Assembly (NCBI RefSeq): GCF_040396155.1
Contig: NZ_JBEBOY010000005.1
Coordinates: 67,390-131,389, forward strand
DNA from: Tissierella praeacuta_A
Lineage (GTDB): Bacteria > Bacillota > Clostridia > Tissierellales > Tissierellaceae
DNA: 64,000 bases
Reading direction: 5' to 3'
Shown here: piece after piece, positions 54,386 to 63,993 of the stretch
How the letters are laid out: the number at the start of each line of letters is the position of its first letter
Position numbering within the stretch: the stretch's first letter is position 1
Notes under the pieces: generated by a model
Seen by the model: the letters and a program-made list of their open reading frames with translations, nothing else
Database searches by the model: none
Told to the model about the DNA's origin: nothing
Program-made: the position numbers and the translations under genes

Positions 54386-56545
54386 TTATGTCTCGCCAAA
54401 TTCAACCTCTATTTTTGTGTTAATAGGAATCTCTTCACCTGGCATTGGATTTTGCTCCTTAACCTTTCCTTCTCCCTTTAACTCATAGTTCAGATTTAAC
54501 TCATCAAGGATTTTAATTACATCTTCTTTATCCCTTCCAGTAAGATTAGGCATCATAACTTTTTCTCCTATTTTTTCATTTAAATACAAATCTACTATAG
54601 AGCCTTTTTGAACTTCTGTCTTTGGTAGTGGAAATTGATCTATTACAATTGATTCAGAGGTTAAATCTAAATATTCAGTAGTATATTTTAATTCCATATC
54701 GGTTAAAATCTTTCCAGCGTCTCCTATTTTCTTATTTCTTATATCTGGCACTATTACCTTTTCACTAGTTTCTTTTTTCTCCTCATCTGTAAAAACTGGG
54801 GCAATTTCAAGATAATTTAATGTTTCTTCTAATACATTCTTAGCTATAGGTGCTGCTACAGTTCCTCCATAGTATGGACCAACAGGATCATCTACTACAA
54901 CTAATATTACTACCTGAGGATCATCTACTGGAGCTACACCTACAAAAGAACCAATATATTTACCTGGTGCATATCCACCATCAATGATCTTCTGAGCAGT
55001 ACCTGTTTTTCCACCTACTCTAAACCCAGGAATATAAGCATTGCTACCTGTACCTTTACTTACTACGCTCCCTAACATCTCCAACATAGTTTTAGAAGTT
55101 GATTCTGATACAACCTTTCTTTTTATTACTGGCTCAAAAGTCTCTACAATTTTTCCTTCATCATCTATTAATTCTTTTACAAGTCGTGGTTTCATTAGAT
55201 TACCACCATTTACAATGGAAGATACTGCATTAATTAATTGCAAAGGAGTAACTGCTATACTATGACCATAAGACATAGTAGCTAAAGTTGCTTCCTTTAT
55301 GCTATCTATATTAGATGGAATAATTCCTGACTGCTCACCATTTAAATCTACATCTGTCTTTTCCCCAAATCCAAACCCCTTTATGTATTTATATAAACGT
55401 TCTTTTCCCACTCTCCTACCTAAGTCAACAAAAGCTACGTTACAAGAATTATTCATAGCCTCTACAAGTGTTTGAGCTCCATGAGGATTATACCATCTAG
55501 CACACTTCAATGTCACACCTTTTATATCTCTTACAAATCCATTGCAATAAAAACTAGAATTTGGATTAGCAGCATTTTCTTCTAGAGCAGCAGCTGCAGT
55601 AATTACTTTAAATGTGGAACCCGGCTCATAAATATCATTGATTGCGAAGTTTCTCCACATATCATACCAACGTTTTTGAAGTTCCTCCTGTGGTAAAGTT
55701 TCCCATTCTCTTTTAGTTTCTTCATTTATTGGAGTTCTTGGGTCATTAGGATCATAATCTGGCTTAGAAGACATTGCTAAAATATCCCCTGTTTTTGGCT
55801 CCATCATTATAATAGAAATATTCTTAGCATTTGTGGCTACTAAAGCCTCTTCTGCTGCCTTATCTGCAAAATGTTGTATAGTTTCATCTATAGTTAGAAC
55901 AACTGATAAACCATCTGATGCCTCATATATTTTCTCACCATCAAAGGGCAATTGTCTACTTGCAGCATCAGTTATTTTAACCCATTTTCCTGGTGTACCA
56001 GTTAAGTATTTATCATAAGTTCTTTCAACCCCATATAAGCCATTATTGTCAACATCAGTAAAACCTAATACAAAAGAAGCAAAATTTCCATAAGGATAAT
56101 ATCTCCTGTTATCATCAACTATATCAATACCTGATAGTTTTAACTTTCTTAATTCTAAAGCTTCTTCCTTAGTTATCCACTGTTTAATTCTTTCTGTTCT
56201 AATCTTTTTAGTAATTTTAGTATATACTACTTCTTCATCTAAATTTAATACCCTTGCTACCTCTTTTGCTGTTTCATGAGGATCCTTTATATCTGCCGGA
56301 CTAGCCCATACAGTTGCTGAACTAACACTTACTGCTAGTTTCTTACCTTTTCTATCATAAATAACTCCTCTTTTTGATTTTATAGTTATTCCCTTAGTCC
56401 ACTGCTCTAATGCACCTTTTTTTAATTCTTCAGCCCTCACTATTTGTAGATAACCTAATCTTCCTATTAAAAGTATAGAAACAAGAATCACTACACCAAA
56501 AACAAACAATAATCTTTTCTTAGATGAGTAGCTTGGTTTTCCCAA
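54386..56545 (-). CDS. Class B penicillin-binding protein with two PASTA domains (PBP2B/SpoVD type)
   Basis: A protein of 719 residues. It has one N-terminal membrane span (about 11-30) and a pedestal domain (RGVIYDRKGKKLAVS). The transpeptidase carries the catalytic Ser310 in STFK, SCN in the second motif, and KTGTAQ. Two PASTA repeats occupy about residues 590-719 (VIVPDIRNKKIGDAGKIL and MMPNLTGRDKEDVIKIL). Only one class B PBP gene lies in the cluster, so I cannot decide between the vegetative septal PBP and SpoVD, which are close paralogues. It should act with FtsW. Confidence 0.93.
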   Translation of the reverse strand: MGKPSYSSKKRLLFVFGVVILVSILLIGRLGYLQIVRAEELKKGALEQWTKGITIKSKRGVIYDRKGKKLAVSVSSATVWASPADIKDPHETAKEVARVLNLDEEVVYTKITKKIRTERIKQWITKEEALELRKLKLSGIDIVDDNRRYYPYGNFASFVLGFTDVDNNGLYGVERTYDKYLTGTPGKWVKITDAASRQLPFDGEKIYEASDGLSVVLTIDETIQHFADKAAEEALVATNAKNISIIMMEPKTGDILAMSSKPDYDPNDPRTPINEETKREWETLPQEELQKRWYDMWRNFAINDIYEPGSTFKVITAAAALEENAANPNSSFYCNGFVRDIKGVTLKCARWYNPHGAQTLVEAMNNSCNVAFVDLGRRVGKERLYKYIKGFGFGEKTDVDLNGEQSGIIPSNIDSIKEATLATMSYGHSIAVTPLQLINAVSSIVNGGNLMKPRLVKELIDDEGKIVETFEPVIKRKVVSESTSKTMLEMLGSVVSKGTGSNAYIPGFRVGGKTGTAQKIIDGGYAPGKYIGSFVGVAPVDDPQVVILVVVDDPVGPYYGGTVAAPIAKNVLEETLNYLEIAPVFTDEEKKETSEKVIVPDIRNKKIGDAGKILTDMELKYTTEYLDLTSESIVIDQFPLPKTEVQKGSIVDLYLNEKIGEKVMMPNLTGRDKEDVIKILDELNLNYELKGEGKVKEQNPMPGEEIPINTKIEVEFGET

Positions 56546-56556
56546 GATAACACCTC

Positions 56557-57027
56557 CTAAAACAAGTTTGTAACCATACTGAACATTTTCTTTATTTGTT
56601 TTCCCATACTGTACTCCTTAACATCTTCTGATGTATTTTCCTCTACTGACACATATACTATCTGTCCTTCAGTTGGGTAATCCATTCCTAGCTTTGTAAT
56701 TGCTTCTTCTGCAATTTTAGTTGAGGATTTTATCCCTTCAAGATCTGCTATTAAATTCATTTTTTCTTTTTCTAGATCTATCTTTTGTCTTTCTAATTTG
56801 GTTATTTCCTGCCTTACTGCAGTTATATTGGCATATCCAAACAATATAAACAAAGCTATTCCTAAAACAATCATAGGTACAGTTAAGATTACTAATTTAG
56901 CAAGACTACTACTTTTTCTCTTTCTATCCTGTGCTTTTCTTGTACTCTTTCTCGTTTTTTTTCTTGGTTTTTCCTTTACTTCCAATGTCTTTTCAGGGTA
57001 ATAACTAAGTTCTTTTGCTACTAACAA
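56557..57027 (-). CDS. ftsL: Cell division protein FtsL
   Basis: A protein of 156 residues. A very basic cytoplasmic tail (KEKPRKKTRKSTRKAQDRKR) precedes one membrane span (about 46-66) and a coiled coil (about 70-105, EITKLERQKIDLEKEKMNLI), then GMDYPTEGQIVYVSV. It is weak in sequence conservation but unambiguous in position and architecture. It begins with TTG at 57027 after GGGGGAG, one base past the rsmH stop. Confidence 0.92.
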   Translation of the reverse strand: MLVAKELSYYPEKTLEVKEKPRKKTRKSTRKAQDRKRKSSSLAKLVILTVPMIVLGIALFILFGYANITAVRQEITKLERQKIDLEKEKMNLIADLEGIKSSTKIAEEAITKLGMDYPTEGQIVYVSVEENTSEDVKEYSMGKQIKKMFSMVTNLF

Positions 57028-57028
57028 T

Positions 57029-57988
57029 TTATTCTCCCCCTTTTCTATTTAGAACATTAAGTTTCTCTACTATCCTAAGCTTTGCCGATCTAGACCTAGG
57101 ATTTTTATCTATTTCCTCCTTACTAGGCACTATTGGTTTCCTAGTGATAATTTCCACTTCTCTAACCTTGTCACATACACATTTAGGTAAGGATGGCGGA
57201 CAAACACAATCTAGATATAGTTTTTTGAATTCCTCCTTTACAATCCTATCCTCTAATGAATGAAATGTAATAATGGCTAATCTGCCACCTGGATTTAAAA
57301 GGCTTACCATCTTTGAAATTGATTCTTTTAAAACATCTAGTTCCCTATTTACTTCTATACGAATAGCCTGAAATGTCTTTTTAGCTGGATGATGTCCATC
57401 TTTTCTTACTTCCTTTGGTATTGCCTTTTTAATAACTGATACCAACTGAAATGTTGTATCAATAGGCTTATCCTTTCTTTCCTCCACAATAAATTTTGCT
57501 ATTCTTCTTGCCCATCTTTCTTCACCATAATCCCAAATAATTCTTTCAAGGTCTTTTTCTGAGTATTTATTTACCACATCCCAAGCTGAAAAAGAGCTTG
57601 TCTCATCCATTCTCATATCTAGTGGTGCATCTTTATTATGTGAAAACCCTCTGCTTCTTTCATCTAATTGATGTGATGATACTCCTAAATCTAAAAGTAT
57701 TCCATCTACTTTTTCAATTTCTAATTCATTTAATATCATATCTATATTTTCATAGTTATTATGAACTAATATTATCTTGTCATTATATTTTTCCAGTACT
57801 TCACTAGCTTTATCTAATGCATTCTGGTCTTGATCAACACCTATTAACTTCCCTGTAGTTAATCTTTTCACTATTTCTGATGAATGTCCCGCACCACCTA
57901 AAGTACCGTCTACATATATTCCATTATCTTTTATATCTAATCCTTCTAATACTTCATTTAATAGAACCGATACATGTTCAAAATTCAT
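57029..57988 (-). CDS. rsmH: 16S rRNA m4C1402 methyltransferase RsmH (MraW)
   Basis: A protein of 319 residues. The SAM-binding loop is DGTLGGAGHSSEIVKRL. The family motifs DGILLDLGVSSHQLDERSRG and LAIITFHSLEDRIVKEEFK follow. It methylates the 16S rRNA decoding centre. The start is ATG at 57988 after GGGGGAGAGT, 14 bases after mraZ. It is the second gene of the classical division cluster. Confidence 0.97.
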   Translation of the reverse strand: MNFEHVSVLLNEVLEGLDIKDNGIYVDGTLGGAGHSSEIVKRLTTGKLIGVDQDQNALDKASEVLEKYNDKIILVHNNYENIDMILNELEIEKVDGILLDLGVSSHQLDERSRGFSHNKDAPLDMRMDETSSFSAWDVVNKYSEKDLERIIWDYGEERWARRIAKFIVEERKDKPIDTTFQLVSVIKKAIPKEVRKDGHHPAKKTFQAIRIEVNRELDVLKESISKMVSLLNPGGRLAIITFHSLEDRIVKEEFKKLYLDCVCPPSLPKCVCDKVREVEIITRKPIVPSKEEIDKNPRSRSAKLRIVEKLNVLNRKGGE

Positions 57989-58002
57989 ATACTCTCCCCC
58001 AA

Positions 58003-58434
58003 TTATATCCCCAACTCAGCCATCTTTTCTGCTATACTGTCGTAAGATAAATTATCATCATTATTATATGCATCCCATTCCTCTTTACTCCAAATCTCCA
58101 TTCTAGTAGAAACCCCTATAACGACAGCCTCTTTATCTAATTTAGAATGTTCTCTAAGGTTAGATGGAATAAGAACTCTTCCTTGCTTATCCAAAGAACA
58201 TTCACTGGCTCCAGAAAAGAAAAATCTAACAAATGCTCTTGCATCTCGGTTAGTAAGTGGTAATGTCTTAAGCTTCTCCTCTAAAACAGCCCATTCTTCC
58301 TTAGGGTATACAAAAAGACAGTTATCAAGCCCTTTAGTCATAACAAACTCTTCCCCTAATTCTTCCCTGAACTTAGAAGGTATAATTATTCTTCCCTTAG
58401 TATCTAAAGTATGTTGATATTCACCAATAAACAT
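58003..58434 (-). CDS. mraZ: Transcriptional regulator MraZ
   Basis: A protein of 143 residues made of two AbrB-like repeats (MFIGEYQHTLDTKGRIIIPS and ECSLDKQGRVLIPSNLREH). It forms a ring that binds tandem boxes upstream of its own gene and represses the division cluster. Three such boxes are present at 58464-58489. The ATG at 58434 is preferred; in-frame codons further up have only a GTG. Confidence 0.96.
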   Translation of the reverse strand: MFIGEYQHTLDTKGRIIIPSKFREELGEEFVMTKGLDNCLFVYPKEEWAVLEEKLKTLPLTNRDARAFVRFFFSGASECSLDKQGRVLIPSNLREHSKLDKEAVVIGVSTRMEIWSKEEWDAYNNDDNLSYDSIAEKMAELGI

Positions 58435-58463
58435 ACTAATCACTCACTTAATATATATTATTT

Positions 58464-58489
58464 ACCACTTCCCACCACTTTGTACCACT
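58464..58489 (-). promoter_or_regulatory. Three MraZ-binding boxes
   Basis: On the minus strand AGTGGT occurs three times at exactly 10-base intervals (58464, 58474, 58484 on the plus scale). This matches the tandem, one-turn spaced repeats bound by MraZ. They lie 30-55 bases before the mraZ start. Confidence 0.85.
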
Positions 58490-58609
58490 CTATATACTAT
58501 TCTACACTAAATCAAAAAATCCTTCCACCTTTTTTTGTAAAAATCGTATTAGTACTTTAGTCACAATCTGCGATATATCGACATTTCCATGTAGTAATAT
58601 GGCACAAAA

Positions 58610-58636
58610 AACAACTGGCATTTTATACCAGTTGTT
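58610..58636 (-). terminator. lgt terminator
   Basis: AACAACTGG/CCAGTTGTT stem overlapping the lgt stop codon, followed on the minus strand by TTTTTTGTG. Confidence 0.92.
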
Positions 58637-59378
58637 AAAAGTTAATATCTTTATTTTTTTTTCTTTTTATATAAAAAATATATATGGGAATAACAAAACC
58701 TATTACACTTATAAGTTGTGCCATTCTAATTGATCCTAACATTAAACTATCGGTTCTAAGCCCTTCAATAAAAAACCTGATGAAGGAGTATAAGGATAGA
58801 TATAATAAAAATATTTCTCCTCTAACCTTTTGTTTATTCTTCCCATACCAAAGGAGGAATAAAAAAACTAAAAAATTCCAAATTGATTCATATAGAAAAG
58901 TAGGATGTACCTTTACTCCATTTACCATAATACCCCAAGGTAAATTTGTAGGTCCTCCATATGCTTCTTGATTAATGAAATTTCCCCATCTTCCTATTGA
59001 CTGAGCTAAAATTAAACTAGGAGCACATATATCTGCAATAGTCCAGAAATCTATCTTTCTAATTTTGGTGAAAATAATAGCTACAATAATGGCTGTAATT
59101 ATGCCTCCATGAATAGCTAATCCGCCATTTCTAATATTTAATGTTTCTATAGGATTATCTCTATAGAAATCCCAGCTAAAAATAACATAATATATTCTCG
59201 CTCCTACTAAACATAAAGGAATTTCCCATATAAGAAAATCCATTAAAATTTCTTCATCAAATCCCAATCTTTTTGATGCTCGAATAGCAAGTAAAGTACC
59301 TATTAATACTCCCATAGCAATTAAAATACCATACCATCTAATTTCAAGACCAAAAATCTGAAATGCAACTGGATCCAT
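58635..59378 (-). CDS. lgt: Prolipoprotein diacylglyceryl transferase
   Basis: A protein of 247 residues with seven membrane spans. The conserved GGLAIHGGIITA with the catalytic His and the Lgt signature GRWGNFINQEAYGG are present. HPTFLYESIWN near the end is also typical. It transfers diacylglycerol from phosphatidylglycerol to the lipobox cysteine, and would process the two lipoproteins visible in this window. AAGGGGGTTTTATT precedes the ATG at 59378. Confidence 0.97.
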   Translation of the reverse strand: MDPVAFQIFGLEIRWYGILIAMGVLIGTLLAIRASKRLGFDEEILMDFLIWEIPLCLVGARIYYVIFSWDFYRDNPIETLNIRNGGLAIHGGIITAIIVAIIFTKIRKIDFWTIADICAPSLILAQSIGRWGNFINQEAYGGPTNLPWGIMVNGVKVHPTFLYESIWNFLVFLFLLWYGKNKQKVRGEIFLLYLSLYSFIRFFIEGLRTDSLMLGSIRMAQLISVIGFVIPIYIFYIKRKKNKDINF

Positions 59379-59439
59379 AATAAAACCCCCTTTCTGATCT
59401 TCATTGGATTAGTATATCACAAATGAAGACTTATTTCTA

Positions 59440-60729
59440 TTATCTCAAAGGATTTATTATGGACAAGACAACATTATCTTTTGTAAAATGACTATTGAAT
59501 CTTTCAATTATATTATCATAGGTAATAGATTGTAATATATCCAAATAATTTATTAGCAATAATCCATCAAAATAAAAGGATATAAATGTATTTGCTATGA
59601 ATTCAACAGAATTCAATCCCATTAGAAACTCACCCATAGCCTTTTTCTTTATACGGTTAAAATCTTCTTCTAATAAAATTGATTCTCCTTGCTTTTCAAA
59701 AAGTGAAATTACTCTATTATATACTTCTTTTGGATTCTTAGATTCACCTGTAATTAAAGAGTGTCCATAGGACTTTTTCCCTGTATAATATGCACCAAAA
59801 CTATTATCTATAAGACCTTCTTCATATAAATCATTAAAAAATACAGAACTAGAACCAAATAGCATTTCAAGTATGAAATTCGTAACAAAGTCCTTTTTTA
59901 TCTTCTCTTTATTCTCTAACTCATTATCAAGGTCTTTAAAGCCAATATAAAATAATGGATTAGATGTCATCATACTTTCCTCAACAACTTTTTCTCTTAT
60001 TTTATCAGTCTCTTTTGGAAAAAATCTATTGATTTCTTTTACTTCTTCATAGTCCTTTTTCTCTGATTTATCTATTACTTTAAGTATCTTATCAAAAGAT
60101 AAATCTCCTACAATAAATATAACCATATTAGTTGGATTGTAGAATGTATTATAGCATTTATATAGTAACTCTTTATTTATATTTTGTATACTTTCCACAG
60201 TACCTGCTATATCAATTTTCACTGGATGTTCATTATACATTGCATCTAAACAATTGAAAAACACTCTCCAATTCGGATTATCTCTATACATATTGATTTC
60301 CTGAGCAATAATCCCTTTTTCTTTTTCAACATTTTCATCAGTAAAATATGGATGCTGTACAAATTCTACTAATAATGCTAAATTCTCATAGAAATTTTCA
60401 GTAGATGAAAATAAATATGCCGTTTGAGTAAAATTAGTATAAGCATTAACATTTGCACCTAATCTGGAAAACTTATCAAAAATATTTTGCTCAGGCTCTT
60501 CAAAGAGTTTATGTTCTAAGAAATGGGCAATTCCTTCAGGTACTTCTATAGTTTTTTCTTCTCCAATTGGAACAAAGGAATTATCAATGCTGCCATAATC
60601 AGTAGCGAATATTGCATATTGTTTCGTATATCCTTCTTTGGGCATAAAATAAACTTTTAAACCAGAGTTCATCTCTTTATAATAAAGTTTTTCTCTTATT
60701 TTTTTGTTTTCGTAGATTCTGATATCCAA
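59440..60729 (-). CDS. ymfH: M16 zinc peptidase, YmfH type (active subunit)
   Basis: A protein of 429 residues. The inverted zinc motif HFLEH is at 69-73, with the downstream Glu in the helix around EKEKGIIAQEINMYRDNPNW. It starts with TTG at 60729 after AGGAGGTATATAA. With the partner encoded 31 bases upstream, which lacks the motif, it forms the paired arrangement typical of the Firmicute YmfF/YmfH peptidases. The substrate is unknown; roles in peptide turnover or sporulation are proposed for relatives. Confidence 0.92.
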   Translation of the reverse strand: MDIRIYENKKIREKLYYKEMNSGLKVYFMPKEGYTKQYAIFATDYGSIDNSFVPIGEEKTIEVPEGIAHFLEHKLFEEPEQNIFDKFSRLGANVNAYTNFTQTAYLFSSTENFYENLALLVEFVQHPYFTDENVEKEKGIIAQEINMYRDNPNWRVFFNCLDAMYNEHPVKIDIAGTVESIQNINKELLYKCYNTFYNPTNMVIFIVGDLSFDKILKVIDKSEKKDYEEVKEINRFFPKETDKIREKVVEESMMTSNPLFYIGFKDLDNELENKEKIKKDFVTNFILEMLFGSSSVFFNDLYEEGLIDNSFGAYYTGKKSYGHSLITGESKNPKEVYNRVISLFEKQGESILLEEDFNRIKKKAMGEFLMGLNSVEFIANTFISFYFDGLLLINYLDILQSITYDNIIERFNSHFTKDNVVLSIINPLR

Positions 60730-60760
60730 TTATATACCTCCTATATTTGGCTATATCACT

Positions 60761-62032
60761 TTAGGCCTTTGAATTTTTCATAAAATATATAGTGTCCAAA
60801 GCAACCTTTGACATAGCTTCCATTATTTCTTCTCTAGTAACGCTATTAACATCATTTAAGATTTCTTCAAGAGATCTGTTATCTTCAGATAATATTTGAC
60901 TAAAGAAATATTCTGATATAAGGAAAATACTATCTTTAATTGATTCTGTTGAAGATTTTATGGATTTTTTTGCTATATCTATATCTTCATCAGTAAAATT
61001 CCCATTTTTAATTTCTTCCAATTGCTCTTTTACAATATCTATTGTTTTTTCAAAATTATCAAATTCAATACCACCATCTATTAACATAATAGATTTATAT
61101 TTAAAAACAGTAGAAGTAATGTAATAAGCTAAACTTTCTTTCTCTCTTACGTTCCTGAATAATTTGGAATTTGGTCCACCACCTAAAATATCACTAGCTA
61201 CTATAAGTCCATTATATAATCTATCTTCATAAGGAATTCCCGTTCTATATCCAAGAACTAATTTACCTTGAGTTACATCTAATTTTTCTTGTACCATATT
61301 CTTAGTCTGAACACCGGATATAATTTGTTCTCTTGGTATTGTTAAAACATTATTCCTTTCTATTTTTCCTATATTCTTTATACATTCAATTAAATTCTCA
61401 TCATATTCTCCTACATAAAATATTTCTATTGGAGATGTATTAATTACTCTTTGATAATGTTCATATAATATATTTTCATCAATACTTTCCAAATCATTTA
61501 TATTTCCTAAAGGATAAATACTAAATTTTTCATTTTTACACATTTCCTCTATACATCTATCTATGGCATAAGACCTTTTATCATTTATCCTCCCTTCAAT
61601 TTTGCGTCTTAAATTCTCCTTTTCCTGTTCAACATAATCTTTTTTAAAATACCCTTTCTCTAAAACTGGATTGTAAATAATAGATTTTAATAAATTAACT
61701 ACTTCATAAATATAATCTTTATCTTTAACATAATTTCCATTTACAGTTTCAACAGTAAATCTAAGAACATGTTTTTCTCCTCTTTTATTAATTGATATGC
61801 TTAAATTTGCTCCGTAAGTTTCTTCTAATTTCTTTTGTATCTCAAGATTTGTACTATATTCCTCTGTACCTCTCTTAAGAACTAAAGGTAATAAAGCATT
61901 TTTGGTAACTTCATCCTTAGATAGAGGTCTTAGAAAATAATAACTGAGTAAATTAGATTTAAATTTATCTGTCCTAATTAAATTCAAATGTATTCCATTA
62001 GTAATTTTGATTCTTTCAGATTTTAATGTCAA
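60761..62032 (-). CDS. ymfF: M16 peptidase-like protein, YmfF type (inactive partner)
   Basis: A protein of 423 residues with the M16 fold. Where active members carry HxxEH, this one reads LPLVLKRGTEEY, so it should not hydrolyse peptides by itself. LGGGPNSKLFRNVREKESLAYYI is the conserved R/Y pair region of the second half. It starts at TTG 62032 with GGAGG seven bases upstream. The pair likely closes around substrates as a heterodimer. Confidence 0.92.
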   Translation of the reverse strand: MTLKSERIKITNGIHLNLIRTDKFKSNLLSYYFLRPLSKDEVTKNALLPLVLKRGTEEYSTNLEIQKKLEETYGANLSISINKRGEKHVLRFTVETVNGNYVKDKDYIYEVVNLLKSIIYNPVLEKGYFKKDYVEQEKENLRRKIEGRINDKRSYAIDRCIEEMCKNEKFSIYPLGNINDLESIDENILYEHYQRVINTSPIEIFYVGEYDENLIECIKNIGKIERNNVLTIPREQIISGVQTKNMVQEKLDVTQGKLVLGYRTGIPYEDRLYNGLIVASDILGGGPNSKLFRNVREKESLAYYITSTVFKYKSIMLIDGGIEFDNFEKTIDIVKEQLEEIKNGNFTDEDIDIAKKSIKSSTESIKDSIFLISEYFFSQILSEDNRSLEEILNDVNSVTREEIMEAMSKVALDTIYFMKNSKA

Positions 62033-62123
62033 GTCATTTCCTCCTTCTTTAATATATTATTTTTACTATACCCAAAATTAAATTTGTTACTTATATTAAT
62101 ATTATGCAACTAATAAAAAAATT

Positions 62124-62152
62124 AAAAACCCAATCTTAAAAATTGGGTTTTT
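62124..62152 (-). terminator. Terminator after the YhcN-like gene
   Basis: AAAAACCCAAT/ATTGGGTTTTT stem with a seven-base loop, symmetric for both strands, 7 bases beyond the stop at 62159. Confidence 0.9.
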
Positions 62153-62158
62153 AATTTT

Positions 62159-62611
62159 TTATTTACTTTTTTCAATCATCTTGCTAATTTCACTAACTTG
62201 GCTATCATATGATGACCCATTCATTAATCTGCTAATAATTTCTACAGTTTTAAAAAAAGTCTTTTCATCATTAGATACAAATACTTTTTTTATTCCTGTA
62301 TCTTTTTCCATAACCAAACTACTAATCAGCTCTTTTGTATCCTCAGTAAAAGATGTATCATAAGCCATAACCACTGAAACCAAAGCTGTATCATTAAAAA
62401 TAATTGTTGCTGCATCATCTACACCAAAGAGTTCAACAACATAATCAGCTAAGTTCTCTGACCTATCGATTATTACCTTATCTTCCATGGATACTTCTAC
62501 AGCTACATCATTTGGTTCTTCTACTTTGACTATTTCATCATTTTTAACAGTCTTACAGCCAATTTGCAAAATTAAAGTTAAAACTATTACGAATAATATA
62601 TTTTTTTTCAA
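62159..62611 (-). CDS. YhcN/YlaJ-type sporulation lipoprotein
   Basis: A protein of 150 residues. The start is TTG at 62611 with GAGGAGGG just upstream; an ATG ten codons earlier has no site. A lipoprotein signal (KKNILFVIVLTLILQIGCKT) has a lipobox ending at Cys19. The mature domain includes SENLADYVVELFGVDDAATI and IIFNDTALVSVVMAYD, then VEIISRLMNGSSYDS. This fits the YhcN/YlaJ family, present in the inner forespore membrane of spore formers, where it affects germination. The call rests on pattern. Confidence 0.78.
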   Translation of the reverse strand: MKKNILFVIVLTLILQIGCKTVKNDEIVKVEEPNDVAVEVSMEDKVIIDRSENLADYVVELFGVDDAATIIFNDTALVSVVMAYDTSFTEDTKELISSLVMEKDTGIKKVFVSNDEKTFFKTVEIISRLMNGSSYDSQVSEISKMIEKSK

Positions 62612-62682
62612 TTTATCCCTCCTCTTATTATAGTTTTTCATAATATTGAAATTTTATAACAAGAAAAGGAAAATATTTATTA

Positions 62683-63333
62683 TTATATTTCTTTTGCTAT
62701 TTTTACACCTGAACTAGTTCCAAGTCTATTAGCTCCAGCCTCTATCATCTTCTTAGCAGAGTCTATATCTCTAACTCCTCCAGATGCTTTGACTTTTAAT
62801 TTATCCCCTACTACAGATTTCATAAGCTTTACATCTTCTATAGTTGCTCCACCTGTTGAAAATCCAGTAGATGTCTTGACAAAATCAGCTTTCGCTTCCA
62901 TAACAATTTCACAAGCTTTAATCTTTTCTTCCTCTGTAAGTAAGCATGTTTCTATAATCACTTTAACTATTGCCCTATTATTAGATGCTTTTACTACTTC
63001 TTCTATATCTTCTCTAACAACTTTATAGTCTTTCGCCTTTAATGCCCCTATATTGATTACCATATCTACTTCATCGGCACCATTCTCTATGGAATTCATA
63101 GTTTCAAAAGCTTTAACTTCCTTTGTATTTGCACCTAATGGAAAACCTATAACAGTAGCTACTTTAACACCGGAGTCTTTCAATATATCCTTACAGAATT
63201 TAACATAATAAGGGTTTACACATACGGCTGCAAATTTACATTCTATAGCTTCCTTACATAATTCCTCTATAGATTCCTTTGTAGATTCAGGTTTTAACAT
63301 AGTATGGTCTATCATTCCCAATATATTAGTCAT
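62683..63333 (-). CDS. deoC: Deoxyribose-phosphate aldolase
   Basis: A TIM-barrel class I aldolase of 216 residues. It splits 2-deoxyribose 5-phosphate into glyceraldehyde 3-phosphate and acetaldehyde. The Schiff-base lysine is Lys153 in VKTSTGF, with DMVINIGALK and VKVIIETCLLTEEEK before it and KASGGVRD after. It follows pduL after 15 bases, so the two may form a unit for nucleoside breakdown and acetyl-group handling. Confidence 0.96.
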   Translation of the reverse strand: MTNILGMIDHTMLKPESTKESIEELCKEAIECKFAAVCVNPYYVKFCKDILKDSGVKVATVIGFPLGANTKEVKAFETMNSIENGADEVDMVINIGALKAKDYKVVREDIEEVVKASNNRAIVKVIIETCLLTEEEKIKACEIVMEAKADFVKTSTGFSTGGATIEDVKLMKSVVGDKLKVKASGGVRDIDSAKKMIEAGANRLGTSSGVKIAKEI

Positions 63334-63348
63334 TAAATCCCCCCAAAT

Positions 63349-63921
63349 TTATTTAATTAATTCAACTATATCTCCATTTTTTACTCCTGCAGCGTTTCCT
63401 TCTTCTATATCAACATGCATTTCAAGAGCAAAACTTTCCGATACTCTTACTAATACATTATTAAATACTAAGCCTCTTTCTCCACCTACTTTTACATTTA
63501 CAATATCTTTATCAGCTACTCCAAAATCTTCCCCATCTTTAGTGTGCATATGGATATGTCTTGCCGCTACTATTATCCCTTCTGATATTTCAACTTCACC
63601 CTTTGGTCCAACAAGTTTTGCACCTGGAGTGCCTTTAATATCTCCTGAATTTCTAATCATTGACTTTACACCTAATGAAAAGGCATCTGATACTGATAGT
63701 TCAAATTGAGTATTTGATCTAACAGGTCCTAATATTCTTACACCTTTTATTGTATTCTTTGGTCCTACTATATCAACTTTCTCTTCACAAGCATATTGAC
63801 CTGGTTGAGATAAATCTTTCTTTTTTGTTAATTGATACCCTTCGCCGAATAAAATATCTAAATCACTTTGACTTAAATGTATATGACGATTTGATAATGC
63901 TATTGGTAATTGTGTCTTCAT
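63349..63921 (-). CDS. pduL: PduL-type phosphotransacylase
   Basis: A protein of 190 residues. The two zinc-binding motifs SNRHIHLSQ (residues 10-18) and AARHIHMH belong to the PduL double beta-barrel. It interconverts acyl-CoA and acyl phosphate. There is no N-terminal encapsulation peptide before QLPIALSNRHIH, so it is probably cytosolic and works as a phosphotransacetylase. That would let acetyl-CoA from ornithine cleavage yield ATP via acetyl phosphate. AGGAGGCAAAC precedes the ATG at 63921. Confidence 0.93.
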   Translation of the reverse strand: MKTQLPIALSNRHIHLSQSDLDILFGEGYQLTKKKDLSQPGQYACEEKVDIVGPKNTIKGVRILGPVRSNTQFELSVSDAFSLGVKSMIRNSGDIKGTPGAKLVGPKGEVEISEGIIVAARHIHMHTKDGEDFGVADKDIVNVKVGGERGLVFNNVLVRVSESFALEMHVDIEEGNAAGVKNGDIVELIK

Positions 63922-63962
63922 TTGTTTGCCTCCTAATTATATAAGTTAACCTGAATTATTCA

Positions 63963-63993
63963 TGGTGATATAAAAATGAAATTTCTATCACCA
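63963..63993. other. Inverted repeat at the right edge
   Basis: TGGTGATA pairs with TATCACCA over a 15-base loop. No long T-run follows on either strand. It could be the end of a gene beyond the window or part of the pduL control region. Confidence 0.35.
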
